Of a stretch of DNA of 64,000 nucleotides, positions 46,112-54,853 are shown in pieces (the first letter of the stretch is position 1; the number at the start of each line of letters is the position of its first letter). This DNA comes from Aliidiomarina sanyensis (GTDB taxonomy: Bacteria; Pseudomonadota; Gammaproteobacteria; Enterobacterales; Alteromonadaceae): assembly GCF_003987175.1 (NCBI RefSeq), contig NZ_PIPM01000001.1:1-64000 (forward strand), written 5' to 3'. Both the position numbers and the translations under genes were made by a program. The notes below the pieces were generated by a model, which was given only the letters and a program-made list of their open reading frames with translations, made no database searches and had not been told where the DNA came from.

Positions 46112-47023
46112 TTAGCTTCCATTTTCAACATGATTCACACCACTGATTACGTTGCGTAGCCATTCTGTGCCTGGATCCTGCGCATGGGCGTCGTGCCAAT
46201 AGATTTGAAGCCGAGTAGGTGTTAGGTCAAATGGCGTCTCCCAAAGTTCGACTGAGAACTGATTAACGAGGCGTGCCGCTATCGACTTTGGAAGCGTCAG
46301 TAAGTCATCGGTACTTGCGACTAACTGCCCAGCAGTTTGATAGCTTTGCACCCTGCTCCCCAGTCGTCGTTCGATCCCAAGCTCACGCAATAGATAGTCT
46401 TCGAGAGCCGTGCCGCGCGGTCGTGAGGAGACGACAATATGTCGGGCGCTCAAATAACGGCCGCTCGTTAGCGTTGAAAGCCCATTGCGACGTCCCAGAA
46501 CCACAAAAGGCTCCCGCGAAAGGGGTCTTTGATGGATAGGTCCTCCAATCGGAAGGGCTACATCAATCGCAACATCCACGATTCGATTTAATAGATGCTC
46601 ACTGAGTTGGCTGTGTGGAACGGCGATACTTTCAAATCGAGCATGTGGTGCCGCATTTGCAAGACGCGTGTAGAGTCTTGGAAAAAGCTCAGGCTCGATT
46701 GCTTCAGGGATACCAAGCCGAAAGACGCGCCGTGTCTCATGCGGGACAAATGACTTTCCGCGCTCAATCAGGCCCTGCATTCGGAGTAGTAGTTCGTGCA
46801 CTTCAGGGGCAAGTTTGTCGCACATGGGCGTTGGACGAAGCTGACGCCCACTTCGCAGAAATAGTGGGTCGTTGAATTGTTCTCGAAGGCGCCGCAGTGC
46901 ATGACTAATAGCGGAGGGTGTTAAAGCGAGTGACGCAGCGGCCCGAGCGAGTTGACGCTCCCGATAAATGGCCACAAGCACCCGAAGTAGATTTAAATCG
47001 GTCTTTAAATGAATATTGTTCAT
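46112..47023 (-). CDS. LysR-family transcriptional regulator
   Basis: A 303-residue regulator. The N-terminal helix-turn-helix reads R-Q-L-A-R-A-A-A-S-L-A-L-T-P-S-A-I-S-H-A, followed by L-R-R-L-R-E-Q-F and a periplasmic-binding-protein-like ligand domain (about 95-300). It is divergent, 82 bp from the acyl-CoA dehydrogenase gene, so it most likely controls the four-gene cluster at 47,106-50,937 and itself. The inducer is unknown; by context an acyl or hydroxyacyl compound is plausible. Confidence 0.93.
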   Translation of the reverse strand: MNNIHLKTDLNLLRVLVAIYRERQLARAAASLALTPSAISHALRRLREQFNDPLFLRSGRQLRPTPMCDKLAPEVHELLLRMQGLIERGKSFVPHETRRVFRLGIPEAIEPELFPRLYTRLANAAPHARFESIAVPHSQLSEHLLNRIVDVAIDVALPIGGPIHQRPLSREPFVVLGRRNGLSTLTSGRYLSARHIVVSSRPRGTALEDYLLRELGIERRLGSRVQSYQTAGQLVASTDDLLTLPKSIAARLVNQFSVELWETPFDLTPTRLQIYWHDAHAQDPGTEWLRNVISGVNHVENGS

Positions 47024-47105
47024 GTTATTAGCTGATTAAATTTCACTTCATTCATCTTAGGAAACTTCGTAGGATGAGCCAACTTCTTTTTTTAAGGGAT
47101 TGGGT

Positions 47106-48338
47106 ATGTTTGGACGTTCAGAACTCGCACAGCAATATTTAGGGCGCGTAAAAGCTTTTATGGCTGAGCATATCGAGCCAATTGAGCATGAAGTGTTGCA
47201 AGCTATGCATACAAGCCAAGGGCATGGTCGTTGGCAGGAATGGAAAGTTCCTGCGGTGATCGAGACGCTGAAGGCACAAGCGAAAGCAGACGGTTTGTGG
47301 AATCTTTTTTTACCAGATAGCCGTCTGGCACAAGGATTAAGCACATTAGACTATGCGCCGCTTGCAGAGCAAATGGGTCGCTCGATCATTGCCCCTGAAG
47401 TTTTCAACTGCAATGCACCCGATACTGGGAACATGGAAGTGTTATATCACTACGGAACCGATCAACAACGTAAAATGTGGCTTACCCCGCTACTCAACGG
47501 CGAGATTCGTTCGGTTTTCGCCATGACGGAACCCGATGTAGCCTCATCCGACGCGACGAACATGGAAACGCGCATCGTTGCCGATGGCGATGATGTGATT
47601 GTTTCCGGACGTAAATGGTGGACTACCGGGTTGGGCCACCCAAATGCAAAAGTTGCGATTGTTATGGGGCTTACCGATCCTGAAGCAGATCGTCACGCGC
47701 GCCATTCGATGGTTCTCGTCCCCCTTGATGCCCCCGGCGTAACCATTGCGCGGATGTTACCTGTATTCGGAGACTACGATGCGCCTTATGGCCACGGCGA
47801 AGTCATTTTCGATGAAGTTCGTGTCCCCAAGAGCTACGTAATTGGACGATTGGGTGCAGGATTTGCGATTGCCCAAGGACGCTTGGGTCCGGGTCGTATT
47901 CATCATTGTATGCGTGCATTAGGAGCTGCCGAGCGTTGCTTGGAACTGATGATTCAACGAGCGACATCACGGATCGCTTTTGGGAAGCCGCTGATCAAGC
48001 TCGGTGACAATGGAACGCGCATCGCGAAACATCGGATGGCCATTGATCAAGCGCGCTTGTATACGTTGTATACGGCAGGTGTTATCGATAGTCACGGGGT
48101 GCGCGCTGCGGCGAGTGAGATTGCTGGCATCAAAGCCGTGGTTCCGACTGTGCTTCAGAGCGTTGTAGACGATGCAATCCAAATGCATGGCGGCGGTGGG
48201 TTGAGCCACGATTATCCCTTCACTGCTTTTTATGCAGTCGCACGCGCGTTGCGCCTTGCCGATGGCCCAGATGAAGTGCATCAAGCGATGGTGTTGCGCC
48301 AAGAGCTACGTAAATATAAATCAACACAGGATGTCTAA
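47106..48338 (+). CDS. Acyl-CoA dehydrogenase, ACAD10/11-LvaC type
   Basis: A 410-residue flavoenzyme of the acyl-CoA dehydrogenase superfamily. M-T-E-P-D-V-A-S-S-D replaces the more usual E-P-G-S-G-S-D flavin motif. G-R-L-G-P-G-R-I-H-H-C-M-R and the C-terminal L-A-D-G-P-D-E-V-H-Q are features I associate with the branch containing mammalian ACAD10/11 and Pseudomonas LvaC. By eye the aspartate in A-D-G-P sits where medium-chain enzymes have the catalytic glutamate. AAGGGA lies six bases before the ATG at 47106. The gene runs directly into the kinase gene, which in that branch supplies a phosphorylated substrate. Confidence 0.9.
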   Translation: MFGRSELAQQYLGRVKAFMAEHIEPIEHEVLQAMHTSQGHGRWQEWKVPAVIETLKAQAKADGLWNLFLPDSRLAQGLSTLDYAPLAEQMGRSIIAPEVFNCNAPDTGNMEVLYHYGTDQQRKMWLTPLLNGEIRSVFAMTEPDVASSDATNMETRIVADGDDVIVSGRKWWTTGLGHPNAKVAIVMGLTDPEADRHARHSMVLVPLDAPGVTIARMLPVFGDYDAPYGHGEVIFDEVRVPKSYVIGRLGAGFAIAQGRLGPGRIHHCMRALGAAERCLELMIQRATSRIAFGKPLIKLGDNGTRIAKHRMAIDQARLYTLYTAGVIDSHGVRAAASEIAGIKAVVPTVLQSVVDDAIQMHGGGGLSHDYPFTAFYAVARALRLADGPDEVHQAMVLRQELRKYKSTQDV

Positions 48339-48339
48339 C

Positions 48340-49437
48340 ATGCCGAGCACGCATTCAACGGTGATTGACCGGGGCGTCGAGGTCCGGCCGGAAGAGCGTT
48401 TTGATGTTCAGGCGGTCACTGAGTGGTTATTACGAAAACGTCCTGAGCTTGAGGGAGAGCCTGAAGTTACACAGTTTCTAGGGGGCGCATCGAATTGGAC
48501 GTACCGTTTAAAGTACGCCAATGCAGACCTTATTTTACGTCGTCCGCCGGCGGGAACAAAAGCAAAATCCGCGCATAATATGCAGCGAGAACACGATATT
48601 CAGCTGATGTTGAAGCGGTTTTACCCAACTGTTCCTACCATGGTGGGGTATTGCAGTGATACATCGATCATAGGAACAGATTTTTACGTCATGGAGCGAA
48701 TCGAGGGCATCATTCCTCGCAAGAATCTCCCGGGTGATCTTCAGTTATCAAGCGAACAAGTTCGCACACTTTGTACCGAAATGCTTGACCAGCTTATTGC
48801 CTTGCATCAAGTGAATTATGTTGAAGCTGGGTTGGACAGCTTAGGCAAAGGCTCCGGTTACATTGAGCGACAAGTTGAGGGCTGGATCCGCCGCTATGAT
48901 CAAGCAAAAACGTGGAATGTGACGCACGCTAAACAGATTAAGCGATGGCTCCGCGAGCACCAGCCGAGACAAGAAAACTTGTGTATAACCCATAACGATT
49001 TTCGTTTTGATAACTTGGTCTTGAACCCGGATAACCCGACCGAGATTCTCGCCGTGCTTGATTGGGAGCTTGCGACTATCGGTGATCCTCTCATGGAGCT
49101 TGGGAATATGTTAGCGTACTGGGTTCAAGCAGATGACGACCGACTCGCTCGTGCCACCCGGCGTCAACCCACCCACCTGCCAGGAATGTTCACGCGAGAA
49201 GAAGTGATTGCGTACTATTGCGAGAAAATGAATCTCGGTGATGTTGATATGACTTTTTATGAGGTGTTCGGTCTGTTTCGTTTGTCCGTCATTGCGCAGC
49301 AAATCTACTATCGATACCATCACAAACAGACTCGCAATCCTCAGTTCAAGAATTTCTGGATAATTGTCAATTACTTGCATTGGCGTTGCTGGCGTCTCAT
49401 CCGTCGCAACGGACGGACTCAGAGGCGGGGTCGCTGA
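48340..49437 (+). CDS. APH-family phosphotransferase, probable acyl-CoA hydroxyl kinase
   Basis: A 365-residue kinase of the aminoglycoside-phosphotransferase fold. A glycine-containing ATP loop (L-G-G-A-S-N-W-T-Y-R-L) is followed by catalytic H-N-D-F-R-F-D-N near residue 219 and metal-binding L-D-W-E-L-A-T-I-G-D-P. The same fold forms the N-terminal domain of ACAD10/11 and LvaA, which phosphorylate the 4-hydroxy group of acyl-CoAs. Being adjacent to the dehydrogenase supports that role over antibiotic resistance. The ATG at 48340 has AGGA at suitable distance; another ATG at 48331 overlaps the previous gene. Confidence 0.9.
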   Translation: MPSTHSTVIDRGVEVRPEERFDVQAVTEWLLRKRPELEGEPEVTQFLGGASNWTYRLKYANADLILRRPPAGTKAKSAHNMQREHDIQLMLKRFYPTVPTMVGYCSDTSIIGTDFYVMERIEGIIPRKNLPGDLQLSSEQVRTLCTEMLDQLIALHQVNYVEAGLDSLGKGSGYIERQVEGWIRRYDQAKTWNVTHAKQIKRWLREHQPRQENLCITHNDFRFDNLVLNPDNPTEILAVLDWELATIGDPLMELGNMLAYWVQADDDRLARATRRQPTHLPGMFTREEVIAYYCEKMNLGDVDMTFYEVFGLFRLSVIAQQIYYRYHHKQTRNPQFKNFWIIVNYLHWRCWRLIRRNGRTQRRGR

Positions 49438-50150
49438 TGCCGCTCGTAAGCTTAGTTCGCCATGGGCAAGCGTCATTTGGCGCCGCTGACTACGATCAGC
49501 TTTCGGATTTAGGGTATCAACAGTTAGAACATCTGGGTGCTCAGCTCAGGGAGCGTGATGAACATGTTGATGTTTTTGTCCGCGGAACCTTACGGCGTCA
49601 CGCGCAGTCGCTGGATGCATTGATGACAGGATATGGTACATCCGGTGGGGCAACGGATGTTGTTGTGGATGCTGCATGGAATGAATTCGATCACCGCGCG
49701 GTGATGCGTGCACTTGGTAAAGCGCAACCGGAACTTCGTTCCTTGTTTGCGACAGATGGTACGCCATTGATTGATGGAGATAGCGTTCTAGCGCTCTTTA
49801 TGCAGTCGGTAGAACGGTGGCAAAACGACGAGCATGATGCGGACTACGAGGAATCCTGGAGCGCATTTGTTGCACGGGTCGAACGGGCGTGGTCCCAACT
49901 TCAGGCGCGCTTCGATGCGTCACGGATTTTGGTGTTGACGTCCGGCGGTCCGATTTCTCTGTCGGCGTCTGCTAGTTTAGGACTGCCTTCAGAACACATG
50001 ATGAAAATCAACGCTCAGTTAGTGAATAGTGGGATTTCACGTTTTCTCTGTCGTTCGCAGCGAAACACAGGCCCACATCGAAAACTTTTGAGCCTAAACG
50101 AACACAGCCACGTCAGTGGCCGCCACCAGCATTTGCTCACGTATCGTTGA
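49437..50150 (+). CDS. Histidine-phosphatase-superfamily protein with altered second histidine
   Basis: A 237-residue protein of the phosphoglycerate-mutase-like fold. R8-H9-G10 (V-R-H-G-Q-A-S), the arginine in L-R-R-H-A-Q and the acidic residue in W-N-E-F-D-H are present. Where the second catalytic histidine normally stands (S-H-G-G), this protein reads L-T-S-G-G-P-I. It may have altered activity, or another residue may compensate. Its start overlaps the kinase stop by one base (TGATG), so it belongs to the same transcript. It could remove phosphate from pathway intermediates, but this is inference. Confidence 0.87.
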   Translation: MPLVSLVRHGQASFGAADYDQLSDLGYQQLEHLGAQLRERDEHVDVFVRGTLRRHAQSLDALMTGYGTSGGATDVVVDAAWNEFDHRAVMRALGKAQPELRSLFATDGTPLIDGDSVLALFMQSVERWQNDEHDADYEESWSAFVARVERAWSQLQARFDASRILVLTSGGPISLSASASLGLPSEHMMKINAQLVNSGISRFLCRSQRNTGPHRKLLSLNEHSHVSGRHQHLLTYR

Positions 50151-50184
50151 GTGAGTGCATCAGGAATAGTGAAGGGAATTTAGA

Positions 50185-50937
50185 ATGCGCAAGAATATAG
50201 TAATTACGGGAGCAAGCTCAGGTCTTGGAGAAGAAATGGCTCGGCAATTTGCGGCTATGGGGCGAAATCTCGGTTTGTGCGCCCGCCGGACCGAACGACT
50301 TGAAGCATTGAAGGCGGAGATCGAAGCAAAGCATCCGGATGTTAACGTCATTTTAAAGGAGTTAGATGTCAACGATCATGAGGCAGTCTTTCGCGTTTTT
50401 AATGAGTTTAAAGCAGCGTTTGGAACCATTGATCGGGTGATCGTGAATGCCGGGATGGGGAAGGGTGGACCGCTTGGAACAGGTCTATTTAAATACAACA
50501 AGTTGACGGCAGAAACCAACTATATCGCGGCGTTGGCGCAATGTGAGGCAGCTTTGGAAATCTTCCATGCGCAAAAATCTGGGCATCTCGTGACTATTGC
50601 ATCGATCAGTGCATTACGCGGCATGCCTCGAGCGATGACATCCTATGCCTCGAGTAAAGCTGCGCTCGTAAATTTAACCGAGGGGATACGGGCTGAGCTC
50701 ATTCGGACCAACAGTCCGATAAAAACGAGCTGCATCCTGCCGGGCTTTATTCGCTCTGAAATCAATGAGAAGGTGAAGAATACGCCGTTTATGTGTGATA
50801 CCGTGCCCGGTGTGCGGAGTATGGTTCGTGCGATAGAAAAAGAGCGCGTTCATGCTTACGTCCCAGGTTGGCCGTGGACATTGGTGGCGTTCTTACTAAA
50901 GCGACTCCCGCTGAAAACGACACTAAAGCTCGGCTAA
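50185..50937 (+). CDS. Short-chain dehydrogenase/reductase
   Basis: A 250-residue classical SDR. T-G-A-S-S-G-L-G is the cofactor motif; N-A-G-M-G and the catalytic residues Ser in A-S-I-S, Tyr154 and Lys158 (Y-A-S-S-K) are intact. The C terminus V-P-G-W-P-W-T-L-V-A-F-L-L-K-R resembles SDRs that associate with membranes. In the cluster it may oxidise or reduce a hydroxyacyl intermediate, as LvaD is thought to in Pseudomonas (analogy only). The GAAGGGA site lies upstream, 34 bp from the previous gene. Confidence 0.9.
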   Translation: MRKNIVITGASSGLGEEMARQFAAMGRNLGLCARRTERLEALKAEIEAKHPDVNVILKELDVNDHEAVFRVFNEFKAAFGTIDRVIVNAGMGKGGPLGTGLFKYNKLTAETNYIAALAQCEAALEIFHAQKSGHLVTIASISALRGMPRAMTSYASSKAALVNLTEGIRAELIRTNSPIKTSCILPGFIRSEINEKVKNTPFMCDTVPGVRSMVRAIEKERVHAYVPGWPWTLVAFLLKRLPLKTTLKLG

Positions 50938-50983
50938 TCCGCAAGCACTGGTGTTGATGGAACGGTTAACGAAGGAGGCAATG

Positions 50984-51790
50984 ATGGATATTAAGCTGTA
51001 TCAGGTGGATGCATTTACCGAACGTCCATTTGGTGGAAATCCTGCCGCAGTGTGCCCCTTAGGTGGATGGCCTGAAGATACTTTATTGCAAGCAATTGCC
51101 GAGGAAAACAATCTTTCGGAGACTGCGTTTTTCGTGCCTGAAGGTGCAGGCTTTCGCTTGCGTTGGTTTACCCCGAAAGCGGAAGTTGATCTATGCGGTC
51201 ATGCTACCTTGGCGACCGCCCATGTCCTTTTTGCACGACTCGCATACGAAAAACCTGAAGTTACCTTTTACACGCGCAGTGGAGAACTTCGCGTAAAACG
51301 TGTTTCGGAAGGGTATCAGATGGATTTTCCCGCATCGATTCCGCTTCCTGTTGATCCTCCACAGGCGCTCATGGTGGGACTCGGTGTTGCACCTGAACAG
51401 GTATTGGCCGCTTATGATTATGTGGTCGTTCTTGGGTCCGAAAAAGAGGTTCGTGAGTTGAACCCTGATTTTCAAACACTTTCGGAATTGGACGGGCGCG
51501 GTGTGTTAGTGACCGCGCCGGGCGAAGACGTCGATTTCGTGAGCCGGTGCTTCTTCCCCAAACTTCGTGTTAATGAAGATCCGGTCACCGGTTCAGCTCA
51601 TTGTGAGCTTGCCCCGTATTGGGCGGAGCGTCTGAATAAACACAACCTTCGTGCAAAGCAACTCTCAGCGCGGGGTGGACAATTACAATGTATGGTCGAA
51701 GTAAATGAAGAAACGCACGCTGCTGAACGCGTACTTCTCGTTGGTAAAGCGGTCGATTATCTCGACGGGATGATTCGTCTTCCAGACTAA
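50984..51790 (+). CDS. PhzF-family isomerase/epimerase-like protein
   Basis: A 268-residue PhzF-like protein with the diaminopimelate-epimerase fold. The conserved acid is E46 in N-N-L-S-E-T-A-F-F, with G-G-N-P-A-A-V and D-P-V-T-G-S-A-H as family motifs. Substrate unknown; many non-phenazine bacteria carry such a gene. AAGGAGG fits the ATG at 50984 better than the adjacent ATG at 50981, and the frame is open to 50951. Confidence 0.93.
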   Translation: MDIKLYQVDAFTERPFGGNPAAVCPLGGWPEDTLLQAIAEENNLSETAFFVPEGAGFRLRWFTPKAEVDLCGHATLATAHVLFARLAYEKPEVTFYTRSGELRVKRVSEGYQMDFPASIPLPVDPPQALMVGLGVAPEQVLAAYDYVVVLGSEKEVRELNPDFQTLSELDGRGVLVTAPGEDVDFVSRCFFPKLRVNEDPVTGSAHCELAPYWAERLNKHNLRAKQLSARGGQLQCMVEVNEETHAAERVLLVGKAVDYLDGMIRLPD

Positions 51791-51821
51791 TCGCTGCATA
51801 TCTTATTTGTGAGAACTCCGC

Positions 51822-52772
51822 ATGAAGACTTTAAAATGGATTGGATTGACCCTTGCCTTGCTCCTGCTGGTGGTACTCGTTTTCGTTTTTTATAACCACT
51901 TTCGTCATTTTGATGAGTCTGTCACCTTAAGTGAGACTCATCGCACTGCAGCCCCTGGACATTTTGTTCGGTTATCGCAAGGCTATACACATTATGAGAT
52001 TGCCGGTCCCGATGAAGGTGCTGTGGTGGTGCTCGTGCACGGGTTTAGCATTCCGGGGGTAGTTTGGGGGGATACGTTTGAGGCGCTGGCAGACGCCGGA
52101 TTTCGGGTGATTCGTTACGACCTGTATGGACGCGGCTATTCTGATCGCCCGCGGGTACAATACAATCATGCGGTGTTTGTGAATCAGTTGATTGAGCTTC
52201 TTGATGCGCTCGAAATTCAAGATAAGGTGCAGCTTGTTGGGCTCTCAATGGGTGGGGCGGTGACCATGCATACAGCGGCCCTTCATCCGGAGCGAGTACA
52301 AGCTGTCGCACTCATAGCGCCTCTTCACCAGCCACTTCAACCGCCTCCGATGCCTGAGCGGATCGGGTATTACATGATCTCTGGATTCTACGTCCCGGGA
52401 TTACGGAGCAGCCTGGAAGCCGAATATCTGCGTCCTGAGCAGCGCTCTGAGATGCAAGCAGCCTATGATGCGCAAATGCGCTTCCGTGGCTTTACCCAAG
52501 CGCTTACATCCTCATTTTATGCTTTCACCACCGAAGATCATCCGAGTCGCTATCGTGCGACCAAGGAATACGATTTACCCGTGATGTTAATTTGGGGAAC
52601 GCGCGACACCATTGTTCCATACGGACAGCATGAAGGGGTGCTTACGGATGCAAATGTAGTGAAGTTCCTTACGATCGATGGTGCGGGTCATACACCGCAC
52701 CTCGAGCAGCCAGATTATGTAAATGATCGCTTGGAGTACTTTCTTCGCAGAACGCTGCGCAACGGCCATTAA
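51822..52772 (+). CDS. Membrane-anchored alpha/beta hydrolase
   Basis: A 316-residue alpha/beta-hydrolase with an N-terminal TM anchor (about 5-24). Oxyanion motif V-H-G-F-S-I-P-G, nucleophile Ser142 in G-L-S-M-G-G-A, an aspartate in W-G-T-R-D-T-I-V-P-Y and a histidine in G-A-G-H-T-P-H make a full triad. The substrate is not evident. The stop codon overlaps the stop codon of the convergent PhoX-like gene. Confidence 0.92.
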   Translation: MKTLKWIGLTLALLLLVVLVFVFYNHFRHFDESVTLSETHRTAAPGHFVRLSQGYTHYEIAGPDEGAVVVLVHGFSIPGVVWGDTFEALADAGFRVIRYDLYGRGYSDRPRVQYNHAVFVNQLIELLDALEIQDKVQLVGLSMGGAVTMHTAALHPERVQAVALIAPLHQPLQPPPMPERIGYYMISGFYVPGLRSSLEAEYLRPEQRSEMQAAYDAQMRFRGFTQALTSSFYAFTTEDHPSRYRATKEYDLPVMLIWGTRDTIVPYGQHEGVLTDANVVKFLTIDGAGHTPHLEQPDYVNDRLEYFLRRTLRNGH

Positions 52773-54763
52773 GTGCCAATCACGCCGCCGTCTTCGCGGG
52801 TAATGATGACGGTGGCGGATCGCGGCCGTGAGCCGAAGTTTCCGGGCCAATGACTCGATGGCGCCTCAATGGTTGAACCTTCCCCGGGGTGTTGGACGTT
52901 GATGAACATGGTTTTCCGATCCGGTGTGGTGACCACACCGGTGATTTCACATCCTACGGGTCCCGTTAAAAAGCGTTTTACCAGCCGGCGGTTTGGATCC
53001 GCCACGAGCATTCCATTGTTGCCATAGACCGGACCGCCCTGAATTGCGCCACTCATGTCAGTTTGGATCCAGAGAAGTCCGGCCGAATCAAACCACAGCC
53101 CATCGGCACACGCATGGTGATTGTCGTCGGAAAGCTGAATTGATGTCGCAGGCGTGTAGGTTCCCGGAGCGCCACCAAATAAAAAAATATCCCAGACAAA
53201 CGCAGTGCTTGCTTGTTCTCCCTGTTCTCGCCAACGAATGATATGGCCTGCGTAGTTTTCTGCTCGCGGGTTCGCTGGGTCAACTTGTCCAGCAGTCCGT
53301 CGCGTGTTGTTGGTGAGCGTGAAATAGACTTCCCCTGTATCTGGATGCACTGCGCCCCATTCAGGACGGTCCATGGGCGTTGCCCCCGCAAGATCCGCAG
53401 CTAGTCGCGTATTAATGAGAAGATCGCCTAGGTCTTCGAACACAATCCCTTGTTCCATCGCACGTTTTTGTAGTTCTAAGTTTTCAAGGGTAAGGGGGAG
53501 CCACTCGCCGCGTCCTTGCTCATTGAAGCGGGCGACATAGAGGGTTCCTTCAGTCAGCAGATGAGAGCCCGCATTCGCTCGATAATAGGGCCGCGACGAA
53601 ACGAATTTATAAATATATTCAAAGCGAGAGTCATCGCCCGAATAGGCGACCAGAGGCTCCCCTTCGACTGGAGGGGCAAACACCACGCCTTCGTGCGCAA
53701 AGCGTCCAAGTGCCGTGTGTTTCACTGGAACATGGCGTGGATTGAACGGGTCAATTTCGACAATCCAACCAAAGGTGTTCGGTTCATTGCGATAGTCCTC
53801 GTGAGCAGACGCTCCGCGCGGAGTTGCGTCAAAGCGGCGATGCTCATCAGCGGCGTCCGATGCCGTCTCCCAGTAGTACCGTCCATGCGTTGTCCCGACG
53901 CCATAGCGTGTATGCTCTTTAGGCTGTGAGTCGCGATTCACAAAGTATCGAGCCCAGTTTTCCTCGCAGGTCAGGTAGGTTCCCCAGGGCGTGTACCCAT
54001 GTGCACAGTTATTCAAGGTGCCACGCGCCGCGTTCCCTTCCGGACTGTATTTTGTTATGAGTTTCTCATGTCCAGCGGCAGGGCCGCTAAACTTCATCGG
54101 TGTGTAGCCGGTGATCCGCCGATTCAAAGGGCTTTGTTGTTGCAGCTGCCAGGTTGCTCCGGTTTTTTTGATATGCGCAATGGAGACGCCATGCGCGGCC
54201 ATTTCTTTGTGCACCTCATCGGCGGGTCGAGGCGGTGGAGTGGGGCCATGTGCATGCAGGAAGTTCGGATCCACGTATTCATGGTTCATCACCAATAAGC
54301 CTTCGTCTGAATTCAGCCCCGTGGTTCGCGCATCGAGCGGAAAGAAATGCATTCCATCGTGGTGGGCGCCGACCTGCGCCAACTGATCATTCCCCGTATT
54401 GGTCCCATCGGCTTTATATTCAGGAGCATTCGGTAACAGTGGCGATCCTTCAGGGAGAAATGCCTGCGCGCGGTAGCCGTCAGGTACCGTGACGTTATCC
54501 GCGTGACTAATCGGGATCGCTGAGAATGCGAGGGACTGCTCGCCGAGATTGAGGGGGTTATAAGAGCTCGCACATGCACTCAAGAGCGCAAGCGAGGCCC
54601 CACCTAAGGAAGCTTGTAAGAATCGACGCCGGCTAAGATTTACATTGACGACATCGTAGAAATCACGATTGCCACTATAATTCGTTTGCGGATCGATACC
54701 TGAATTATCGATCCGGGGGACGTCGTGGCGCCACATGGTGCTTTTGTTGGATTCTGGACGCAT
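52769..54763 (-). CDS. PhoX-family (DUF839) Tat-exported lipoprotein
   Basis: A 664-residue protein with a twin-arginine signal S-R-R-R-F-L-Q-A-S-L-G-G (about 44-55) that ends at a lipobox-like L-S-A-C (Cys64), so it is probably folded in the cytoplasm and anchored as a lipoprotein. The body carries DUF839/PhoX features such as N-C-A-H-G-Y-T-P-W-G-T-Y-L-T-C-E-E, G-R-F-A-H-E-G and G-D-D-S-R-F-E-Y. PhoX enzymes are calcium/iron phosphatases, but this branch is not proven to be one. The ATG at 54763 has GAGG eight bases upstream; the frame extends to 54826. A TATAAT lies at 54826-54831 on the minus strand. Confidence 0.88.
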   Translation of the reverse strand: MRPESNKSTMWRHDVPRIDNSGIDPQTNYSGNRDFYDVVNVNLSRRRFLQASLGGASLALLSACASSYNPLNLGEQSLAFSAIPISHADNVTVPDGYRAQAFLPEGSPLLPNAPEYKADGTNTGNDQLAQVGAHHDGMHFFPLDARTTGLNSDEGLLVMNHEYVDPNFLHAHGPTPPPRPADEVHKEMAAHGVSIAHIKKTGATWQLQQQSPLNRRITGYTPMKFSGPAAGHEKLITKYSPEGNAARGTLNNCAHGYTPWGTYLTCEENWARYFVNRDSQPKEHTRYGVGTTHGRYYWETASDAADEHRRFDATPRGASAHEDYRNEPNTFGWIVEIDPFNPRHVPVKHTALGRFAHEGVVFAPPVEGEPLVAYSGDDSRFEYIYKFVSSRPYYRANAGSHLLTEGTLYVARFNEQGRGEWLPLTLENLELQKRAMEQGIVFEDLGDLLINTRLAADLAGATPMDRPEWGAVHPDTGEVYFTLTNNTRRTAGQVDPANPRAENYAGHIIRWREQGEQASTAFVWDIFLFGGAPGTYTPATSIQLSDDNHHACADGLWFDSAGLLWIQTDMSGAIQGGPVYGNNGMLVADPNRRLVKRFLTGPVGCEITGVVTTPDRKTMFINVQHPGEGSTIEAPSSHWPGNFGSRPRSATVIITREDGGVIGT

Positions 54764-54853
54764 GAAAGGTGCCTCACTCGGTAAAGGGATGATTGCGTCC
54801 GTGACCCTAGCAAGGCAATGTGACAATTATATTTCAACGTAGCGCTTTTGCGA

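Noticed and set aside
48340-49437. Aminoglycoside resistance gene
   Set aside because: The fold is shared, but the close linkage with an ACAD10/11-type dehydrogenase and the absence of mobile-element signs favour a metabolic kinase.
54764-54853. Possible PhoB box in front of the PhoX-like gene
   Set aside because: TTGTCACAT is present once, but no second repeat at the required 11-base spacing was found.
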